A DNA stretch of 29,152 bases from JBOGDS01 sp050743075. Lineage in GTDB: Bacteria; Actinomycetota; Actinomycetes; Jiangellales; Jiangellaceae. Shown piece by piece: positions 25,628-29,152 of the stretch; the first letter of the stretch is position 1; the number at the start of each line of letters is the position of its first letter. Below the pieces are notes generated by a model that searched no databases, had not been told where the DNA came from, and saw only the letters and a list, made by a program, of their open reading frames with translations. Location: contig JBOGDS010000046.1 of the NCBI GenBank assembly GCA_050743075.1, positions 1 to 29,152 on the forward strand, written 5' to 3'. The position numbers and the translations under genes were made by a program.

Positions 25628-26185
25628 GTGCGTCCAGTGGTCAGGGGGTGATCGTCCAGCGGTTGTGACCTGGTCTGAAGCTCGTCGTCGCCTGCCGGTG
25701 TGAGTCCGGTCCGGGTAGTCGCCAGGGAGCCCGGTAGCAGGCTGGCGGCTCGGTCTGGAAACGGGTCGGGTCGAAGCCCAGCGTCGAATGCCCCGTTGGG
25801 GGGAGCAACTCAGCGGTCCGTAGCGTGATGCGAAGTCTGCCGCGTCGTTAGACATGAGGGAGAGCCGAGCCGCGCGGTTCACGGCGAAGGCCATGGAAGC
25901 GGTGTCGATCCTGGATACAGCCGCGAGGGACTCCCCGGCGTAAGGGACGCGGAACGTTGAGATGGTGGCGGCGGGAACTGGAGAGGCCCTCCCCGGCCGA
26001 AGCGTCCTGCGGTGGCGTGGACGGGCCGGGCCCTATAACCGGTGTGGAGCCGGGAAGTGGGCCCGGCGCCGGGAGGGAGTCGGAGGCGGTCGTAGTACCG
26101 GTCGAGCGCGCGGGACAACACAAACCCGCGGTGATGGGAAGGGCCGCTGCTTCGTTCGCGCGTGATGATGTGAAGGAGGGGCCCG

Positions 26186-27548
26186 GTGAGTGCCCGTGTG
26201 GCTAGTCCCGCCGTCGGGGGACGTTCTCCCTCGGATCCGGTCCGTGCCTGCAGCACACGCTGTACCGGGCGGCCAAGGCCGACTCGGGACGTCGGTTCCA
26301 CGCGCTGCATGACAAGGTCCGCCGCGGGGACGTCATGTGGCGGGCGTGGGTCGCGGTGCGCCGCAACAACGGCGCGCCGGGCATCGACGCCACCACCTTG
26401 GCCGAGGTCGAGGAGTACGGGGTTCCCCGGCTGCTCGACGAGTTGGCCGGCGACCTGAGGGAGGGGCGGTGGCGGCCGCTGCCGGCGCGGCGGGTGTTCA
26501 TCCCCAAGCCCGGCACGGCCGAGCAGCGACCGTGGTCGATCCCGACGGTCCGTGACCGGATCGTGCAGGCCGCGGTGAAGATCGTGCTCGAGCCGATCTT
26601 CGAGGCCGACATGCTGCCGTGCTCGTTCGGGTTCCGCCCGAAACGGTCCGCGCACGACGCCCTGCAGGTGCTCATCGATGAGTCCTGGCGGGGCAGGCGG
26701 TGGGTGGTGGAGACGGACATCGCCAGCTGTTTCGAGGCGATTCCGCACCAGAAGTTGATGCAGGCGGTTCAGGAACGGGTCTGCGACCAGGTCGTGCTCA
26801 AGCTGCTGCGGGCGATGTTGCGCGCCGGAGTGATGCAGGACGGCTCGGTCCGTCGGCCGGTCACCGGAACCCCGCAGGGCGGGGTGGTTTCCCCGCTGCT
26901 GGCCAACGTCTACCTGCACCGGTTGGACCGGGCATGGGACAGGCGTCGGCACGGGGTGCTGGTGCGCTATGCCGACGACCTGGTGGTGATGTGCCGGACA
27001 CGGGAGCAGGCCGAAGCGGCGCTTGCGCGGCTTCGGGTGCTACTGGGCGAACTCGGCCTGGAGCCGAAGCCGTCCAAGACCCGCATCGTGCACCTGACCG
27101 AGGGGAACGAGGGGGGCTGGACTTCCTCGGCTTCCACAATCGGCTGGTGCGGGGTCACACCTCGCGGTCGAGGCATCTGACCTTCCTGGCCCGCTGGCCT
27201 TCACGCAAGGCGGTCACCCATGCCCGGGAGCGGATCCGGTCCATCACCGCCCGCTCCCGGCTGCTGGTGACGGCCGGGGAGATCGTGGGGGAACTCAACC
27301 TGTTCCTGCGCGGCTGGGCCGGGTACTTCCGCTACGGCAACTCGGCCCTGCTTCTCGGCCAGATCAGGAACTACGCCCTCCGGCGGCTGGCGCTGTGGCT
27401 GTCCAAACGAGGCAAGCGCCGACGAGCCTGGGGATGGGGGATGACCCAGGTGTTGCTCTCACCCGATCACCTGGGCCTGATCAGCCTCGACGGAATCGTC
27501 GTCCCGCCCAGACCCTTCCGGGACTGGAGGGCCGAACGCCGACGGTGA
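26186..27548 (+). pseudogene. Group II intron reverse transcriptase/maturase, two 1-base deletions
   Basis: The GTG start at 26186 has a strong ribosome site (AAGGAGGGG). The first 21 codons (VSARVASPAVGGRSPSDPV) shift at about 26250, where one C seems lost, into LQHTLYRAAKADSGRRFHAL. The polymerase continues GIDATTLAEVEEYG, VFIPKPGTAEQRPWSIPTV, SFGFRPKRSAHDALQ, GTPQGGVVSPLLANVYLHRL and the catalytic YADD at 26968. A second deletion in the G-run at 27111-27116 moves the frame to LDFLGFHNRLVRGHTSRS. The maturase X domain then runs to 27548 (ELNLFLRGWAGYFRYGN). No HNH endonuclease domain follows. The protein would be about 450 residues if intact. It could still splice if supplied in trans by an intact copy. 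Confidence 0.9.
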
Positions 27549-27559
27549 AGAACGTCGGT

Positions 27560-27592
27560 AAGCCGTGTGCGGGAGAACCGCATGCACGGTTT
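27560..27592 (+). ncRNA. Group II intron domain V
   Basis: AAGCCGTGTGCGG, loop GAGAA, then CCGCATGCACGGTTT folds as the typical 34-base catalytic hairpin. It carries the AGC triad at 27561-27563 and a GNRA-like cap. It lies 12 bases after the reverse transcriptase stop, the expected place. Confidence 0.9.
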
Positions 27593-27647
27593 GACGGGCG
27601 GGGGCTGGAAACGGACCCACCGGGCACCGCGCCAGTCCCCGACCCTC

Positions 27648-27651
27648 CTAG
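27648..27651. repeat. Left CTAG target duplication of the IS701 element
   Basis: CTAG fits the YTAR target of IS701-family elements; the matching copy is at 29045-29048. Confidence 0.75.
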
Positions 27652-29044
27652 ATCGTGATCATGGCGGCATGGCTTCTCGTCGGCGGTGGTGGCTGACACG
27701 GGCGCGGGCCTGGTGTCGTCGTGGCCATCGTGACCGGTGCAGCAGGTGATGGATGCCATGTCTGGCGCGGTTTGGCAGGTTGATGAACAGGTGGCGGATC
27801 TCGTTGCAGGTCAACGGGATCAGCTCGTGTGTGATCGTGGTGTGGGCGCGTTCGCCGGCTGCGGTGACGGCGAGGAAGGCGTGCGCGAGCATGGCGAGGA
27901 CGGTCCAACGCTGCCAGGAGGTCCACCGGCGCACTTGGTGCTCATCGAGTGCCGCGAGTCCCTTGCCGGCTTGGAAGTTCTCTTCGACCCGCCACCGCAG
28001 ACCGGCCACGCGTACGAACGCGGCCAACGGCACGGGGATGGGCGACCAGGCGCGGTAGAAGGCCAGCACGCCGGTGCGCAGGTTACGACGGATGAGCAGC
28101 CGGTGCGGCCCGGGCAGGTCGGCTTGGTCGAGGTGGACCAGCGCCCAGGCGTACCAGCGGTGGCCCTTCGACCCTGGGCCGGCGCTGTGGGTCTGCCACA
28201 CCGACGTGGGCAGCGTCACCGCGAGGTCGACCGCGCGGCGGGTCCCGGCGTGGGTGCGGACGCGGTGGTCGCGGGCGACCGCCAGCACGTAACCGACACC
28301 CCGCTGGTGCAGCGTGGCCCGCAGAGCCGGGTCGTTGCCGTACACCTCGTCCCCGGCCACCCATGATGCGGGGGTTCCGGCGTCCAGCGCGTGGCCGATC
28401 ATCCGCGCGGCCAGTGCCGGCTTGGTCGCGAACGACGTTCGGTCGGGAACGCCCGCGGCGGCACACCGGTCCGGGTCGTCGGTCCACGACCTGGGCAGAT
28501 AGAGGGCGCGGTCGATGAACGCGTGACCGCGGTCGGTGGCGTAGGTGAGGTAGACGGCGACCTGGGCATTCTCGATGCGGCCGGCGGTGCCGGTGTACTG
28601 GCGCTGCACCCCGACTGTGTCGGTGCCCTTCTTCAGATCCCCGGTCTCATCAACGACCAGCACCGCGCCCGGGTCGCCCAGGTGCTCGACCACGTAGTCG
28701 CGCAGGTCGTCGCGGACCCCGTCGTGATCCCACGACCCGCGGGACAGCAGGTGCTGCATGCCATCGGGGGTGTTGTCCCCGGCGTGCTCGGCGATCGTCC
28801 AGCAGTTCGACCGCGGCAACCCCGCGAGTAGGCCGAGCACCAGCTTGCGCACCCGACCTCGCGGCTCAACCCGGCCGAACCGGCCGGCGACCCGGCCCAT
28901 CAGCTCGTCCAGCCCACGCCGCCACCGATCAGCGTCTACGCTGTGGCACGCGGCCACCGCAAGATCGTCTTGAGTCGTCACAACCAAGATCATCTGCGGT
29001 GGCCGTGCCTCATCCGCGGACCGCCACGCCAACAAGATCACGAT
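27652..29044 (-). mobile_element. IS701-family insertion sequence, intact
   Basis: The element is 1393 bp, the usual size for IS701. Its ends are imperfect inverted repeats: the left end begins ATCGTGATCATGGCGGCATGG, shown here as positions 27652-27673, and the right end reads ATCGTGATCTTGTTGGCGTGG inward from 29044. They match at 18 of 22 positions. CTAG lies directly outside both ends. The single transposase gene nearly fills it and is undamaged, unlike every other mobile element in this region, so the insertion is probably recent. Confidence 0.87.
27659..28993 (-). CDS. IS701-family transposase
   Basis: This is a 444-residue DDE transposase counted from ATG 28993; a GTG at 29041 inside the terminal repeat would add 16 residues, and no ribosome site decides between them. 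Catalytic residues are D115 in VLVVDETGDLKKGT, D215 in WVAGDEVYG and E337 in RWRVEENFQAGKG. Typical IS701 blocks are GVQRQYTGTAGRIENAQVA, ALYLPRSWTDDP and FATKPALAARMI. The stop codon lies within the left terminal repeat. The frame is complete, so the element may be mobile. Confidence 0.93.
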   Translation of the reverse strand: MILVVTTQDDLAVAACHSVDADRWRRGLDELMGRVAGRFGRVEPRGRVRKLVLGLLAGLPRSNCWTIAEHAGDNTPDGMQHLLSRGSWDHDGVRDDLRDYVVEHLGDPGAVLVVDETGDLKKGTDTVGVQRQYTGTAGRIENAQVAVYLTYATDRGHAFIDRALYLPRSWTDDPDRCAAAGVPDRTSFATKPALAARMIGHALDAGTPASWVAGDEVYGNDPALRATLHQRGVGYVLAVARDHRVRTHAGTRRAVDLAVTLPTSVWQTHSAGPGSKGHRWYAWALVHLDQADLPGPHRLLIRRNLRTGVLAFYRAWSPIPVPLAAFVRVAGLRWRVEENFQAGKGLAALDEHQVRRWTSWQRWTVLAMLAHAFLAVTAAGERAHTTITHELIPLTCNEIRHLFINLPNRARHGIHHLLHRSRWPRRHQARARVSHHRRREAMPP

Positions 29045-29048
29045 CTAG
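29045..29048. repeat. Right CTAG target duplication of the IS701 element
   Basis: This is the second copy of the CTAG at 27648-27651. Joining both flanks without the IS gives the palindrome CCTCCTAGGAGG. Confidence 0.75.
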
Positions 29049-29052
29049 GAGG

Positions 29053-29152
29053 GTCGGGGACTGGCGCGGTGCCCGGTGGGTCCGTTTCCAGCCCCCGCCC
29101 GTCAAACCGTGCATGCGGTTCTCCCGCACACGGCTTACCGACGTTCTTCACC
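29053..29152 (-). mobile_element. 3' end of a second group II intron copy, oppositely oriented (partial)
   Basis: On the minus strand the last 100 bases repeat the intron's domains V and VI without a mismatch. Domain V is at 29104-29136. The body and 5' end of this copy would lie to the right of the window. Confidence 0.85.

Larger units (their letters stand above)
25628..27643 (+). mobile_element. Group II intron with its own reverse transcriptase (frameshifted)
   Basis: The 5' end GTGCG at 25628 is the bacterial group II intron boundary consensus. About 560 bases of structured, non-coding sequence (domains I-IV) precede the intron-encoded protein at 26186. Domain V is at 27560-27592, and a domain VI stem follows (GGGGCTGG near 27601 pairing with CCAGTCCCC ending 27640). 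The 3' end is not certain: GAC at 27643 is the best candidate (Y after A), but up to about 27647 is possible. Length is about 2.0 kb. The same 3' end is repeated in inverted orientation at the right edge of the window. Confidence 0.85.
27544..27660 (+). repeat. Left arm of a perfect 117-bp inverted repeat (intron 3' end plus IS end)
   Basis: Bases 27544-27660 are identical to the reverse complement of 29036-29152 at all 117 positions I compared, and the match reaches the window edge. It covers intron domains V and VI, the 3' junction, CTAG and the first 9 bases of the IS end. Confidence 0.97.
29036..29152 (-). repeat. Right arm of the 117-bp inverted repeat, cut by the window edge
   Basis: This is an exact reverse-complement copy of 27544-27660. 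It still matches at the last base, so the true repeat is longer. Confidence 0.97.

Noticed and set aside
24307..25668. 453-codon frame over the DDE transposase
   Set aside because: It is an out-of-frame shadow of the transposase, with Arg/Pro/Gly-rich sequence.
25879..26952. 357-codon minus-strand frame across the group II intron
   Set aside because: It covers structured intron RNA and the antisense of the reverse transcriptase; no family is recognisable.
27544..29152. Interpretation of the 117-bp inverted repeat as the IS element's own terminal repeats
   Set aside because: The CTAG target duplication and the 1.4-kb IS701 size place the IS ends inside the repeat; most of the repeat is intron domains V-VI.
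1..29152. tRNA, rRNA, CRISPR array, riboswitch or replication origin
   Set aside because: I saw no cloverleaf with CCA-proximal stems, regularly spaced repeats, rRNA-like sequence, known aptamer core or cluster of DnaA boxes on either strand. This was by eye and is not exhaustive.

Overview
The window is very GC-rich with strong G/C bias at third codon positions, GTG starts, an actinobacterial LexA box, a 13E12/DUF222 HNH protein, and an rpiB-pepN neighbourhood like that of mycobacteria. It comes from a high-GC actinomycete; the genus cannot be fixed from the sequence alone.

Layout. (1) 1-4.0 kb: the tail of a plus-strand gene, then a large secreted fusion enzyme on the minus strand (phosphodiesterase/alkaline-phosphatase module plus a complete 5'-nucleotidase). 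(2) 4.1-7.8 kb: a duplicated cassette. A small 'constant' protein (minus), a variable middle gene (minus) and an SRPBCC gene (plus) occur once intact, with LtrA in the middle, and once decayed, with an alpha/beta hydrolase in the middle. (3) 7.9-17.2 kb: mostly ordinary chromosomal genes. These are an SOS-box-controlled HNH endonuclease, a membrane SpoIIE-type phosphatase, rpiB, the M1 aminopeptidase pepN, an LLM flavin oxidoreductase with an amidase, a proline-rich membrane protein and a 58-residue small protein. (4) 17.3-23.5 kb: a partly ruined transport/catabolism locus. Fragments of a drug-type ABC ATPase, a PucR-family regulator and an amino-acid permease are spliced together. They are followed by an intact polar-amino-acid ABC ATPase, a TctC/Bug-like binding protein without a signal peptide, an SDR dehydrogenase broken by about five indels, a cupin, a class I/II aminotransferase and a DapA-superfamily aldolase/lyase. 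The intact genes still look like one operon for uptake and breakdown of an amino-acid-like substrate that I cannot name. (5) 23.6-29.15 kb: a mobile-element graveyard. It holds remnants of two transposases, a full-length but inactivated DDE transposase, a group II intron whose reverse transcriptase carries two 1-base deletions, and an intact IS701-family element.

The most striking structure is at the right end. The IS701 element (about 27652-29044, CTAG target duplication) is bracketed by perfect 117-bp inverted copies of the group II intron 3' end, including catalytic domain V. A second intron copy therefore runs leftward and leaves the window at its right edge. The next most interesting items are the duplicated constant/variable cassette, the exact LexA box sitting on the start codon of a probably leaderless HNH gene, and the fused extracellular nucleotide-degrading enzyme.

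Most genes in the stable part are certain at family level. Substrates of the catabolic operon, the role of the small cassette protein, and whether the many indels are biological or assembly errors remain open.
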